Positions 1-8,431 of a DNA stretch of 57,337 nucleotides are shown piece by piece (positions within the stretch are counted from its first letter, which is position 1; the number at the start of each line of letters is the position of its first letter). A program made the translations under genes and the position numbers. The notes under the pieces are model-generated. The model had not been told where the DNA came from, did not search any database, and saw nothing but the letters and a program-made list of their open reading frames with translations. Origin of the DNA: Novacetimonas maltaceti (GTDB lineage: Bacteria; Pseudomonadota; Alphaproteobacteria; Acetobacterales; Acetobacteraceae); the NCBI RefSeq assembly GCF_002906255.1, contig NZ_POTC01000019.1, forward strand, positions 1 through 57,337, read 5' to 3'.

Positions 1-311
1 CAGCCCTCACCGGCCGTGCGCGTGAGATCGTGGCCGAAGCCGCTCAGGCGTCCACCCACGTCCAGACCACCCGCATCGAGGTCAATGGCTACACCGATAA
101 CTCGGCAGCCCATCCCGGCCCGCGTGGCGAGAAGTACAACATGGGCCTGTCCATGCGTCGCGCCGACAGCGTGAAGGCTGAACTGATCCGTGACGGCGTG
201 CCTGCCAACGCCATCGACATCCACGGCTATGGCGAAGCGCACCCGCTGGTCCCGACCGGCCCGGATACGCGCGAACCCCAGAACCGTCGCGTCGAAATCA
301 TCCTGCACTGA
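1..311 (+). CDS. OmpA-family C-terminal domain protein (5' end outside window)
   Basis: The reading frame enters from the left edge (first full codon at base 3) and ends with TGA at 309-311, so only about 102 C-terminal residues are visible. They show the OmpA/MotB-like peptidoglycan-binding fold: a VNGYTDN segment, a downstream R-A-x-x-V-K helix, a G-x-G-E-x-x-P segment (HGYGEAHP) and the terminal NRRVEI strand. In this family the Asp of GYTD and the Arg of NRRVEI bind diaminopimelate, so the protein probably tethers the outer membrane or an envelope complex to peptidoglycan. The N-terminal part (beta barrel, lipobox or membrane anchor) is not visible, so the exact family member cannot be named. 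A strong terminator follows at 344-368. Confidence 0.85.
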   Translation, partial: ALTGRAREIVAEAAQASTHVQTTRIEVNGYTDNSAAHPGPRGEKYNMGLSMRRADSVKAELIRDGVPANAIDIHGYGEAHPLVPTGPDTREPQNRRVEIILH

Positions 312-343
312 TCACACGGTCAGACAGACTGGTTTCAGCAGAA

Positions 344-368
344 GGGAGTGCCTCGGCACTCCCTTTTT
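344..368 (+). terminator. Rho-independent terminator of the OmpA-domain gene
   Basis: Nine-base perfect stem (GGGAGTGCC at 344-352 with GGCACTCCC at 355-363) closes a minimal loop and is followed by five T at 364-368. It lies 33 nt after the OmpA-domain stop codon. Confidence 0.85.
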
Positions 369-390
369 GCTGTACAATACTCAGGAAGTA

Positions 391-460
391 TAAAAGTTCT
401 TGGTGAAGCTTTTTTCAAAAAGCTTCAGACGCCGCCACCGTTCAGGAAAAGGCGCCCAGA
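391..460. repeat. Family A palindromic repeat, copy 1 (partly degenerate)
   Basis: Begins with the family's AAAAGTTCTTGGTG end and carries the AAGCTT palindrome (arms GAAGCTTTTT and AAAAAGCTTC at 405-426). The second, GC-rich hairpin and the right-hand end are degraded. It lies between two convergent genes, the OmpA-domain gene and tenA. Confidence 0.75.
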
Positions 461-508
461 ACGTCGCTTGCCGGAGTCCATGTAGCCGGCATCGGCAACA
501 GCCCTGCC

Positions 509-1219
509 TCACAGGCCCAGGCTGCGCCCTGCTTCCCAGAACGCGGCTTCCAGACGGACCGCCGTGCTGAACTCCGCAAGCAGCATGGGATAGCGGGCCT
601 CGGCCCCATACTGTGTTCCCAGCATGTTCAGGCGATGGATTCCGCCCTCCACCAGATCCGTGAATTCCTGCCCGCCATACAGCGCGATCCATGACCAGTA
701 GGGATTTCCTTCCCGCAGGGTAGCAGGATCGGCATGCAGCCGTGCGCCGATCTCCCCATACCCGATCATGCACGGGGCAAGCGTCACCTGCAGGTCCAGC
801 AGGTCGCCCGTCTGCGCGCGGTCAAGGATGAAGCGACTGTAGGCCAGCAATTCGAGCGATTCCGGCGCGCGGCGCAACATGTCCTCGTCAATGCCCCACC
901 CCCTGCAGTACCCCACATGCAGCGGCAGTTCGGTATCAAGGATACCCGACACCAGCGCGGCGGCCGCGCGCATGTCCTCCACCGTGGTCGATTTATGGAC
1001 CGACAGCGCACAGGCGCGGGTGTACTGGATCAGGTAGAGGTAATCCTGGATCAGGAACCGCCTGAATTCCTCCTGCGGCAGCGTCCCATCCGCCAGTCCC
1101 TTCACAAAGGGATGGTGGATGAAGCGTTCCCAGTCCTCCATGCTGTCGCGACGCAACCGTCCCGCAAGGCCCGATTCCAGAAGGGGCCAGTCGCGTTGTG
1201 CATGCCATGTCATGTCCAT
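509..1219 (-). CDS. tenA: TenA-family thiaminase II / aminopyrimidine aminohydrolase
   Basis: A 236-residue protein, the normal length for TenA, with the family signature HPFVKGLADGTLP (about 36-48) followed by QDYLYL (58-63). That stretch holds the substrate-binding Asp/Tyr. The catalytic Cys is probably C150 in LAPCMIGYGEIG, and the conserved C-terminal Glu lies in FWEAG. TenA proteins hydrolyse aminopyrimidine breakdown products of thiamine to hydroxymethylpyrimidine for salvage in the cytosol. A second ATG at 1213 is better spaced (9 nt) from the GAGG element and may be the true start. The gene stands alone: no thi genes lie beside it, and I saw no TPP-riboswitch-like leader in the 160 nt upstream. 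Confidence 0.9.
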   Translation of the reverse strand: MDMTWHAQRDWPLLESGLAGRLRRDSMEDWERFIHHPFVKGLADGTLPQEEFRRFLIQDYLYLIQYTRACALSVHKSTTVEDMRAAAALVSGILDTELPLHVGYCRGWGIDEDMLRRAPESLELLAYSRFILDRAQTGDLLDLQVTLAPCMIGYGEIGARLHADPATLREGNPYWSWIALYGGQEFTDLVEGGIHRLNMLGTQYGAEARYPMLLAEFSTAVRLEAAFWEAGRSLGL

Positions 1220-1382
1220 TTTCCTCGTCTTCGTACGCGGCTACATTGCACAGTCGATCCCGGCACACGACATCATGTGACGGGCCGGGTCATGTGTACC
1301 CTTCCTGTGGCGTTGCGCGTGCGCTAGGTGAAGGGAACCAAGATCGCAATTTCTTTCACCACAGGATCGTCTGTTTTCCGCC

Positions 1383-4034
1383 ATGCCAACAACAAATGAC
1401 ATTCGCGCCACTTTTCTGGACTATTTCGCCGCGAACGGACACCAGATCGTTCCATCCTCGTCACTGGTTCCCAACAACGACCCGACGTTGCTGTTCACCA
1501 ATGCAGGCATGGTCCAGTTCAAGAATGTCTTTACCGGCCAGGAAACCCGCCCCTACTCCCGCGCCACCACGGCGCAGAAGGTCGTGCGCGCGGGCGGAAA
1601 GCATAACGACCTCGACAATGTCGGCTATACCGCGCGCCACCATACCTTCTTCGAAATGATGGGGAATTTCTCCTTCGGCGACTATTTCAAGGCCGAGGCG
1701 ATCGAACTGGCATGGAAACTGGTGACCGGCACGTTCGGCCTGCCCAAGGACCGGCTGCTGACCACCGTCTATTCCGAGGACGAGGAAGCCGCGGCCCTGT
1801 GGCGCAAGATCGCGGGCCTGCCCGACAGCCGCATCATCCGCATCCCCACCACCGACAATTTCTGGCGCATGGGCGACACGGGGCCGTGCGGTCCGTGTTC
1901 GGAAATCTTCTACGACCACGGGCCGGAAGTCGCGGGCGGACCTCCGGGTTCCCCGGACGAGGACGGGGACCGGTTTACCGAGATCTGGAACCTCGTGTTC
2001 ATGCAGTATTTCGAAAACCCGCCGGGCGTGCGCTCCCCCCTGCCCCGCCCGTCGATCGACACCGGACTGGGGCTGGAACGCTTTGCCGCGATCCTGCAGG
2101 GCAAGCGCGACAATTATGACATCGACACGTTCCGCGCCCTGATCCTCGCCTCGGCCGAGGTCACGGGACAGGACCCGGACGGGCCGTTCAACGCCAGCCA
2201 CCGCGTGGTGGCCGATCACCTGCGCTCCACCTCCTTCCTGATCGCCGATGGCGTCCTGCCGTCCAAGGACGGGCGCGGCTATGTCCTGCGCCGCATCATG
2301 CGCCGCGCGATGCGCCACCTGCACATGATGGGCACGACCGAGCCCACCTTCTACAGGCTGGTGCCCGCCCTGATCCGGCAGATGGGCAGTGCCTATCCCG
2401 AACTGGTGCAGGCGCGCGCCCTGATCGAGGAGACGATGCGCGGGGAGGAAGAGCGCTTCAAGGCGATGCTGGATCGTGGCCTTGCGCTGCTGGAGGACGA
2501 AACCTCCCACCTTGCCCCGGGCGCGCCCCTGCCGGGGGCGGTGGCGTTCAAGCTATATGACACGTTCGGCTTCCCACTTGACCTGACGCAGGACGCGCTG
2601 CGCAACAGCCATCATGAGGTGGATGTCGCGGGCTTTGACGAGGCGATGGAAGTCCAGCGCCAGCGTGCGCGCGCGGCATGGAGCGGGTCGGGCGACAGCG
2701 CAACGGAGACCGTGTGGTTCGAGGCGCGTGACAAATTCGGCGCCTCCGAATTCCTTGGCTACACGACCGAGGTCTCCGATGCCGAAGTGCAGGCGGTCGT
2801 CGTCGATGGCGTCAGCGTCGATGCGGCAGGCCCCGGCACGAAGGTGGAAATCCTGCTGAACCAGACGCCCTTCTATGGCGAAAGCGGCGGCCAGGTGGGC
2901 GATACCGGCATGATCACGGCCAAGGGCCTGCAGATCGCCGTGACCGACACGCAGAAGAAGCTGGGCGACCTGCTGGTGCATACCGGCACCGTGATCGAGG
3001 GGACCGTCCATCCCGGTGAGGCCGTCACCGCGCGCGTTGACCATGAACGCCGCAGCGCGATCCGCGCGCACCACTCCGCGACTCACCTGCTGCACGAGGC
3101 GCTGCGCCGCCGCCTTGGCGCGCATGTCACGCAGAAAGGCAGCCTGAACGCCCCGGACCGCCTGCGCTTTGACGTCAGCCAGCCGCGCCCGATCACGCCG
3201 GAGGAACTGGCGGATATCGAGGCCGAGGTGAATGCCCGCATCCGCGAGAATACCGAGGTCACGACCCGTCACATGACGCCCGAAGAGGCGATCGAACAGG
3301 GGGCGATGGCCCTGTTTGGCGAAAAATACGGCGATGAGGTCCGCGTCGTGTCGATGGGCGCGCCGGAAGACGGGCGCGCCGCATGGTCGATCGAACTGTG
3401 CGGGGGCACGCATGTGCGGCGCACGGGCGATATCGGCCTGTTCCGCATCACGGCGGAAAACGGCGTCTCCTCCGGCGTGCGCCGGATCGAGGCCGTGACC
3501 GGCAAGGCGGCGGAAGAAGCCGCCGTCACCACGGAACAGCGCCTGTTCCAGATGGCCGCGATGATGCGCGTCACCCCGGCCGAAGCGCCAGAGCGCCTTG
3601 CGGTTCTGCTGGAGGAACGCAAGGTCATGGAACGCCAGTTGTCCGACCTTCAGCGCAAGCTTGCCGCCGGTGGCGACGGCACGCCGAAGGTCGAGGAGGT
3701 GGCCGGGACCAGCCTTGTCGCGCGCAATGTCGGTGACCTGCCGCCCAAGGAGCTCAAGCCGCTGGCGGATTCGCTGCGCAAGGAAATCGGCTCCGGCGTG
3801 GTGGCGCTCGTCTCCACCGCCGATGGCAAGGGCAGCATTGTCGTCGCCGTCACCACCGACCGCGCGGAACAGGTGGATGCCGTGGCCCTCGTGCGCCTCG
3901 CCAGTGCGGCGATGGGCGGCAAGGGTGGTGGTGGCCGCCGCGACATGGCGCAGGCCGGTGGCCCGGACATCAGCAAGGCACAGGCGGCGCTGGACGCGAT
4001 CCGCAAGGCCCTGCCCGACATGCTCAAGGGCTGA
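1383..4034 (+). CDS. alaS: Alanyl-tRNA synthetase
   Basis: An 883-residue class II synthetase that charges tRNA-Ala. The N-terminus carries the typical [12 protein letters not shown] and [13 protein letters not shown] catalytic-domain segments. The editing domain has the zinc-binding HxxxH (H564/H568, within [12 protein letters not shown]) and the CGGTH motif (C673 to H677), so serine/glycine mischarging can be cleared. The C-Ala region ends with the Gly-rich [16 protein letters not shown] segment expected in this family. Length and domain order are complete. The upstream 160 nt toward tenA shows no T-box-like element. A strong terminator lies 35 nt after the stop, so the gene looks monocistronic. 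Confidence 0.98.
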   Translation: MPTTNDIRATFLDYFAANGHQIVPSSSLVPNNDPTLLFTNAGMVQFKNVFTGQETRPYSRATTAQKVVRAGGKHNDLDNVGYTARHHTFFEMMGNFSFGDYFKAEAIELAWKLVTGTFGLPKDRLLTTVYSEDEEAAALWRKIAGLPDSRIIRIPTTDNFWRMGDTGPCGPCSEIFYDHGPEVAGGPPGSPDEDGDRFTEIWNLVFMQYFENPPGVRSPLPRPSIDTGLGLERFAAILQGKRDNYDIDTFRALILASAEVTGQDPDGPFNASHRVVADHLRSTSFLIADGVLPSKDGRGYVLRRIMRRAMRHLHMMGTTEPTFYRLVPALIRQMGSAYPELVQARALIEETMRGEEERFKAMLDRGLALLEDETSHLAPGAPLPGAVAFKLYDTFGFPLDLTQDALRNSHHEVDVAGFDEAMEVQRQRARAAWSGSGDSATETVWFEARDKFGASEFLGYTTEVSDAEVQAVVVDGVSVDAAGPGTKVEILLNQTPFYGESGGQVGDTGMITAKGLQIAVTDTQKKLGDLLVHTGTVIEGTVHPGEAVTARVDHERRSAIRAHHSATHLLHEALRRRLGAHVTQKGSLNAPDRLRFDVSQPRPITPEELADIEAEVNARIRENTEVTTRHMTPEEAIEQGAMALFGEKYGDEVRVVSMGAPEDGRAAWSIELCGGTHVRRTGDIGLFRITAENGVSSGVRRIEAVTGKAAEEAAVTTEQRLFQMAAMMRVTPAEAPERLAVLLEERKVMERQLSDLQRKLAAGGDGTPKVEEVAGTSLVARNVGDLPPKELKPLADSLRKEIGSGVVALVSTADGKGSIVVAVTTDRAEQVDAVALVRLASAAMGGKGGGGRRDMAQAGGPDISKAQAALDAIRKALPDMLKG

Positions 4035-4069
4035 CAGCGCGGCCCCATGGGCCGGGTATCTTCATCAAG

Positions 4070-4099
4070 GGCGGGGCCGGTGGCTCCGCCTTTTTTTTT
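4070..4099 (+). terminator. Rho-independent terminator of alaS
   Basis: GGCGGGGCC (4070-4078) pairs with GGCTCCGCC (4082-4090, one G-T pair) around a 3-nt loop and is followed directly by nine T (4091-4099). Confidence 0.9.
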
Positions 4100-4351
4100 G
4101 CAATATCCCTGAAATGATGCCCTGTTTCAGTATAATATAACCATGAATATACGCATTTATTAACAAAACCCTGTACAAACATGAACATTTTTTAATTACA
4201 TTTACATAGTATTTCTGAATGACTTCATAAGGGAACGCTTGTTTACTTTACGCATTAAACTGTATAGAAAACAGGAATGACACTTCCTATCAGAACCCCT
4301 GTTCATGATTGGGTGTTACCGTTCCGGACATAACGTGACAGGAGTGCCGAC
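4100..4351 (+). other. AT-rich upstream region of the carbonic anhydrase gene
   Basis: About 200 bases here (roughly 4110-4310) are strikingly A/T-rich in a window that is otherwise strongly GC-rich. No ORF of substance is present. The stretch has several A/T tracts that could be curved or bound by an H-NS/IHF-type protein. It contains the best candidate promoter for the downstream gene (listed separately). Confidence 0.7.
4239..4268 (+). promoter_or_regulatory. Candidate sigma-70 promoter for the carbonic anhydrase gene
   Basis: TTGTTT at 4239-4244 and TATAGA at 4263-4268 are separated by 18 nt and lie 83 nt before the ATG. The match to TTGACA/TATAAT is fair only, and the AT-rich background makes chance matches likely. 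Confidence 0.4.
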
Positions 4352-5050
4352 ATGACCGATACGAATGCCCGTGAAACTCTGATTGACCTTCTGCATGGCG
4401 TGGAACGTTTCAATACCGAGGTCTTCCCGAAGAACCGCGAACTGTTCGCAAGCCTTGCGGACCAGCAGTCCCCCGGCACCCTGTTCATCGCCTGCGCCGA
4501 CAGCCGCGTGAACCCCAGCCTGATCACGCAGACGAAGCCCGGCGAACTGTTTGTCCTGCGCAACATTGGCAACATCGTCCCGGCTTATGGGGAGATGCTG
4601 GGTGGTGTGTCGTCGGCCATCGAATATGCGGTCCTCGCACTCAAGGTCTCGCACATCATTGTCTGCGGTCATTCGGACTGCGGCGCGATGAAGGCGCTGC
4701 TCGACCCCGACCCGTCCAAGCTGGCGAAGATGCCGACCGTCGCCTCGTGGCTGCGCAACGCGGAAGCGGCGCGTGCGGTGCTCGAAGTCTCCGACGCGGG
4801 GCCGGCCTCCGTGCGCAGCCTGGCGGAACAGAACGTGCTGCTGCAGATCTCGCACCTGCGCACGCACCCGGCGGTGGCGGCGGGACTGGCGCGCAACACG
4901 CTGACGCTGCAGGGCTGGTTCTATGACATTCCCAGCGGCGAAGTCGTGATCCTTGACGAGGCCTCGCGCCATTTCGTCAGCGTGCATGACGCGATTGAGA
5001 CCCTGCGCGCCGCGACGGCGGCTGCCGCGGCACAGGCGCAGCCCGCCTGA
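4352..5050 (+). CDS. can: Beta-class carbonic anhydrase
   Basis: A 232-residue cytosolic enzyme that interconverts CO2 and bicarbonate. The zinc site of beta-class enzymes is complete: C48 and the D50/R52 dyad in CADSRVNP, then H107 and C110 in GHSDCGAMKA. NIGNIVP (71-77) and the C-terminal LQGWFYDIPSGEV segment are also typical. Bicarbonate supply for carboxylases and pH handling are the likely roles. ACAGGAG stands about 8 nt before the ATG as a ribosome-binding site. The gene is preceded by an unusual AT-rich region that may hold its control elements. The next gene starts 55 nt downstream and may be co-transcribed. Confidence 0.96.
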   Translation: MTDTNARETLIDLLHGVERFNTEVFPKNRELFASLADQQSPGTLFIACADSRVNPSLITQTKPGELFVLRNIGNIVPAYGEMLGGVSSAIEYAVLALKVSHIIVCGHSDCGAMKALLDPDPSKLAKMPTVASWLRNAEAARAVLEVSDAGPASVRSLAEQNVLLQISHLRTHPAVAAGLARNTLTLQGWFYDIPSGEVVILDEASRHFVSVHDAIETLRAATAAAAAQAQPA

Positions 5051-5105
5051 GGCTTTTTCCTCCCTTCCCTGCTGCCTTGTGACAACGGGCGCGGTAAGGT
5101 CGGGC

Positions 5106-5990
5106 ATGTCCCGCCTGCCGCGCCCGTTCGTATTTCCACTGATGCTGCTGTTCGGTGGCGGGTGCCTGTCCGCCGGGACGGCCCATGCCACGACGCTGCG
5201 GCTGTCGACGTGGAACCTCGACTGGCTGACCACGCGCCCGGCAGGGGACCGTGCCCTGCCTGACGACGTGCATCCGCGCGACGGGACGGACATCGCGCGA
5301 CTGGCCCGATATGCGGCACGCCTGCACCCCGACATCGCGGCGCTGGAGGAAGTCGATACGCCGGAACTTGCCACGCGCCTGTTCCCTGCCCCCGGCTACC
5401 GCATCCTCATATCCGGCGATGACGTGGTGCAGAAAACCGCGCTCGCCGTGCGGGCCGGACTGATCGTAACACGTCATCCGGATGTGCGTGCGCTGGATGT
5501 CTATCCCCCCGATGCGCCCCGTCACCTGCGCAGCGGACTGGACGTGACGGTGGGTGATGGCCGCGCCAGCCTGCGTGTGCTGGTGGTCCACCTGAAGGCC
5601 GGGTGCCGCGATGGCGGCCCCGATGACCGACGCCCCGCCTGCCGCACCCTGTACCGGCAGGTGGCCGCCCTGACGGACTGGATCATGGAACGGCAGGACG
5701 AAGGCGAACCTTTCGCCATCATGGGCGATTTCAATCACATGCTGGGGCCGGGGGATGTGATGCTGCCGATGCTGTCCGAAAACGGCCCGCTGCTGGCGCC
5801 GACGGTGGGGGTGGCCAGCCCATGCTGGGGCGGGGCCTATTTCATCGACCACATCGTGCTGGGCGATCAGGCGCGGCAATGGCTGCGGCCCGACAGCCTG
5901 CGCGTCATGCTGTATCGTGAGGACGATCCCGCGCTACAGTCCCGCCTGTCGGACCATTGCCCGGTTTCCGTCGGACTGGACATGCCATAA
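5106..5990 (+). CDS. Exported endonuclease/exonuclease/phosphatase-fold protein
   Basis: The chosen start (ATG 5106) gives 294 residues with an N-terminal signal peptide (basic start, hydrophobic VFPLMLLFGGG core, TAHA cleavage region), so the mature protein is probably periplasmic. The EEP metal-dependent hydrolase fold is shown by STWNLDWL near the mature N-terminus, a catalytic Glu in ALEEVDTPEL, H in VVHLKAGC, the MGDFNHM motif and the terminal SDHCPVSV motif. The family includes DNases and phosphoesterases, and the substrate cannot be told from sequence. The frame is open further upstream into the carbonic anhydrase gene, but that extension lacks a signal peptide and is a shadow. A family A repeat follows it. 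Confidence 0.85.
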   Translation: MSRLPRPFVFPLMLLFGGGCLSAGTAHATTLRLSTWNLDWLTTRPAGDRALPDDVHPRDGTDIARLARYAARLHPDIAALEEVDTPELATRLFPAPGYRILISGDDVVQKTALAVRAGLIVTRHPDVRALDVYPPDAPRHLRSGLDVTVGDGRASLRVLVVHLKAGCRDGGPDDRRPACRTLYRQVAALTDWIMERQDEGEPFAIMGDFNHMLGPGDVMLPMLSENGPLLAPTVGVASPCWGGAYFIDHIVLGDQARQWLRPDSLRVMLYREDDPALQSRLSDHCPVSVGLDMP

Positions 5991-6020
5991 CCAGCTGTTT
6001 TTAAAAATTCTTTAGAAAAC

Positions 6021-6098
6021 AAAAGTTTCTGGGTGCCGCATTTTTCCAAAAAGGTGGCGTCTTTCGAAGCTTTTTGAAAAAAGCTTCACCAAAAACTT
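6021..6098. repeat. Family A palindromic repeat, copy 2
   Basis: About 78 bp between two plus-strand genes. The ends are inverted copies (AAAAGTTTCTGGGTG and CACCAAAAACTT). Inside are a GCCGC/GGTGGC hairpin around T/A tracts and the AAGCTT palindrome at about 6066-6087. It is in the opposite orientation to copies 1, 4 and 5. Confidence 0.85.
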
Positions 6099-6135
6099 CC
6101 ATTCCCATCAACCATATCCCAAAGGGAAACAGACC

Positions 6136-7095
6136 ATGCAGATGCGTCATCTGGGCCGATCGGGCCTGCGGGTTTCAGCCATCGGACTGGGATGCAACAA
6201 CCTTGGCGGGCGCATCGACCTCGACACCTCCCGCGCGGTCGTGCACCAGGCGCTGGAATGCGGGATCACGCTGTTTGACGTGGCCGATGTCTATGGTCGC
6301 CGCGACGCCCATGCCGGCGCATCGGAGGAGGCACTGGGCGCGATCCTTGGCCCGCGCCGCCGGGACATCGTGCTGGCGACGAAATTCGGCATGCGCATGG
6401 ACCCCGACGGCCACCTGCAGGGGGCATCGCGCCGCTATATCCGCCGCGCGGTCGAAGACAGCCTGCGTCGCCTGCGCACGGACTACATCGACCTCTACCA
6501 GCTTCATGCCCCCGATCCCGACACCCCGATCGAGGAAACGCTGCGCGCGCTCGATGACCTGACGCGGGAGGGGAAGATCCTCTATGCCGGGTGTTCCAAC
6601 CTGCCCGCATGGCAGGTGGCCGACGCGCAGCATACGGCGCGCGCGGCGGGTATCGGCGGGTTCATCAGTTGCCAGGACGAATTCTCGCTGCTTGCCCGCG
6701 CGGCCGCGCGTGACCTCATCCCCGCGATGCGGCATTTCGGGCTGGGCCTGCTGCCCTACTTCCCACTGGCGAGTGGCGTGCTGACGGGCAAATACACCCG
6801 CAATGCCCCGCCCCCGGCCGGAAGCCGACTGGGGGCATGGACCTACCTGCGCGAACGGTACCTGACGGAGACGAACTGGGCGCTGCTGGAACGGCTGGAG
6901 GCTTTTGGCAAGGAACATGGCCGCAGCCTGGGCGAACTCGCCTTCGGCTGGCTGCTGTCGCACGACATCGTCGGATCGGTCATCGCGGGGGCGACCAGCG
7001 CGCGGCAGGTCAGCGAAAATGTGGCGATGGCGCGCGCCCTGACCCCGGCGGAATTCGAGGGGCTGGGCGCACTGCTGGACGCATCGCGGCCCTGA
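6136..7095 (+). CDS. Aldo/keto reductase
   Basis: A 319-residue NADPH-dependent oxidoreductase of the AKR superfamily ((beta/alpha)8 barrel, cytosolic). The catalytic tetrad is visible: D48 and Y53 in FDVADVYG, K83 in ATKFGM and H124 in LYQLHAPD. MQMRHLGRSGLRVSAIGLGCNNLGG is the usual N-terminal hairpin and first strand. The overall pattern resembles the YghZ/Tas-like, shaker-beta-related subgroup that reduces small aldehydes, but the substrate is not predictable. AAAGGG lies about 7 nt before the ATG. It follows a family A repeat and ends 28 nt from a convergent small gene. Confidence 0.93.
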   Translation: MQMRHLGRSGLRVSAIGLGCNNLGGRIDLDTSRAVVHQALECGITLFDVADVYGRRDAHAGASEEALGAILGPRRRDIVLATKFGMRMDPDGHLQGASRRYIRRAVEDSLRRLRTDYIDLYQLHAPDPDTPIEETLRALDDLTREGKILYAGCSNLPAWQVADAQHTARAAGIGGFISCQDEFSLLARAAARDLIPAMRHFGLGLLPYFPLASGVLTGKYTRNAPPPAGSRLGAWTYLRERYLTETNWALLERLEAFGKEHGRSLGELAFGWLLSHDIVGSVIAGATSARQVSENVAMARALTPAEFEGLGALLDASRP

Positions 7096-7123
7096 CGGCG
7101 GGGCCGCGCGCGATTACGGCCCC

Positions 7124-7465
7124 TTATTCGGGCCAGACACCGGACGCATGGGCACCGGCCCAGCCAATCGCAAGCAGGACCATCACGAAAATGATCGCCC
7201 CCATCAGTTGCAGCAGTTCCTTGAACGGCATCAACTCCGGCGGGACGGCGGTGGCGACGGCGGCACTCCCCCCTGTCGCCACGGCGGCGGCATCGGCGGC
7301 ATCGCCCGCGGCGTCACGGGTTTCGGGGGCAAGCGGCTGCGCCCCCGGCACGGGACCGGGGTCAGGCACATCGGTCGAGGCCGCCTGGTCATGCGCGATA
7401 TCGGCGGCGACGGACTGTGGACTGGCGGACAGCGGATGATCCGCATGGCTGTCGGCGTCGGGCAT
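7124..7465 (-). CDS. Small tail-anchored membrane protein of unknown function
   Basis: A 113-residue protein. I start it at the ATG at 7465 because AGGAG lies 8 nt before it; a longer in-frame version from 7492 lacks such a site. The first 75 or so residues are low-complexity and acidic/Ala/Pro-rich, so probably disordered. The last 35 hold a single hydrophobic helix (LLQLMGAIIFVMVLLAIGWAGA) just before a short tail ending GVWPE. That topology suggests a C-tail-anchored inner-membrane protein. No family is recognised. It is convergent with the aldo/keto reductase and divergent from the Rossmann-fold gene at 7676. Confidence 0.55.
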   Translation of the reverse strand: MPDADSHADHPLSASPQSVAADIAHDQAASTDVPDPGPVPGAQPLAPETRDAAGDAADAAAVATGGSAAVATAVPPELMPFKELLQLMGAIIFVMVLLAIGWAGAHASGVWPE

Positions 7466-7675
7466 CTGCGTCTCTCCTGCGGGCCATGACACGTGGAATC
7501 GTCAATGTAATATAGCCGACCCACGCCAAAGCACCAACTGCATCCACGCGGCCATGGGGACATGATTTTTTCGTTTCAAAGGCCGCGCGGGCATCGCATA
7601 CTCTGCCCGTGTCCCATTGGCGACCGGCACAGCCCCATCCCCTTTTCATCCCACAGGACCAGGTACCCGTTCCGC

Positions 7676-8425
7676 ATGTCTTCTTGCCCGCTGACCCGCC
7701 GCATGGCCCTTGGAACGATTGCCGGGGCCGCGCTGTCGCCACTGCTGCGCGTGCGCCATGGCCGCGCCATCGCCCCGCTGCGGATCGGGATGATCGGCTC
7801 GGGCCATGTGGGGGAGACGCTGGGACAGTTGTGGACGCATGCGGGCCACCAGATCATGTTCTCCGCCAGGGGGATGGACGGGGCAAAGCGCCTCGCACGG
7901 AAGTTCCACCCCCTTGCCAGGGCCGGGAACCCTGCCGATTCCGCGCTGTTTGGCGATGTGATCGTGCTGGCCGTGCCCTATGGCGTGCTGCCGGAACTGG
8001 CGCAGGCGCTCGGCCGCAATACCGAGGACAAGATCATCCTCGACGCCACCAATCCCTATTCATGGCGCGACGGGGGCATCGCGCGGCTGGCGATGCAGCA
8101 GGGCGCGGGCATCACCACGCGCGACCTGTTCCCCAACAGCGCGGTGGTGCGGGGCCTCAATTCGGAAGACATGACCACCATCGCCGCGCAGGCATGGCGC
8201 AGGCCGCCACGGCTGGGAATCCCGCTGGCGGGCGATTCCCGCGCGGCGCTGGAAACGGCGCAGGGACTGGTCTGGGACGCGGGCATGGACCCGGTGATCG
8301 TCGGCCCGCTATCCACCGCGCGGGAATTCCAGCCCGGTGGCCCGGCGTTCGAGGCCGCGACCACCGCCACCCACCTGCGCGAGATCCTGAACCTGCCCGC
8401 CGCGACGGACCAGCGCAACGGGTAG
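7676..8425 (+). CDS. F420-dependent NADP reductase-like Rossmann-fold protein with N-terminal signal-like segment
   Basis: From ATG 7676 the protein has 249 residues. A dinucleotide-binding Rossmann motif (GSGHVG, 41-46, inside IGMIGSGHVGETLG) and the later VIVLAVPYGVLPEL and ILDATNPY segments are those of the NADP oxidoreductase/F420-dependent family (COG2085). Proteins of this type in bacteria lacking coenzyme F420 are generally NADPH-dependent reductases of unknown substrate. The first 30 residues contain TRRMALGTIAGAALSPLL, which resembles a twin-arginine or other export signal. If real, the protein would be periplasmic, which is unusual for a Rossmann enzyme. The stop lies 6 nt from the convergent exporter gene. 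Confidence 0.75.
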   Translation: MSSCPLTRRMALGTIAGAALSPLLRVRHGRAIAPLRIGMIGSGHVGETLGQLWTHAGHQIMFSARGMDGAKRLARKFHPLARAGNPADSALFGDVIVLAVPYGVLPELAQALGRNTEDKIILDATNPYSWRDGGIARLAMQQGAGITTRDLFPNSAVVRGLNSEDMTTIAAQAWRRPPRLGIPLAGDSRAALETAQGLVWDAGMDPVIVGPLSTAREFQPGGPAFEAATTATHLREILNLPAATDQRNG

Positions 8426-8431
8426 CGGTCC

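Noticed and set aside
1220-1382. TPP riboswitch for tenA or T-box leader for alaS
   Set aside because: Neither the TPP aptamer core nor T-box conserved sequence was found in this interval.
4953-5105. Upstream extension of the exported EEP-fold protein into the carbonic anhydrase gene
   Set aside because: It would bury the clear signal peptide that starts at 5106 and lacks similarity to the family.
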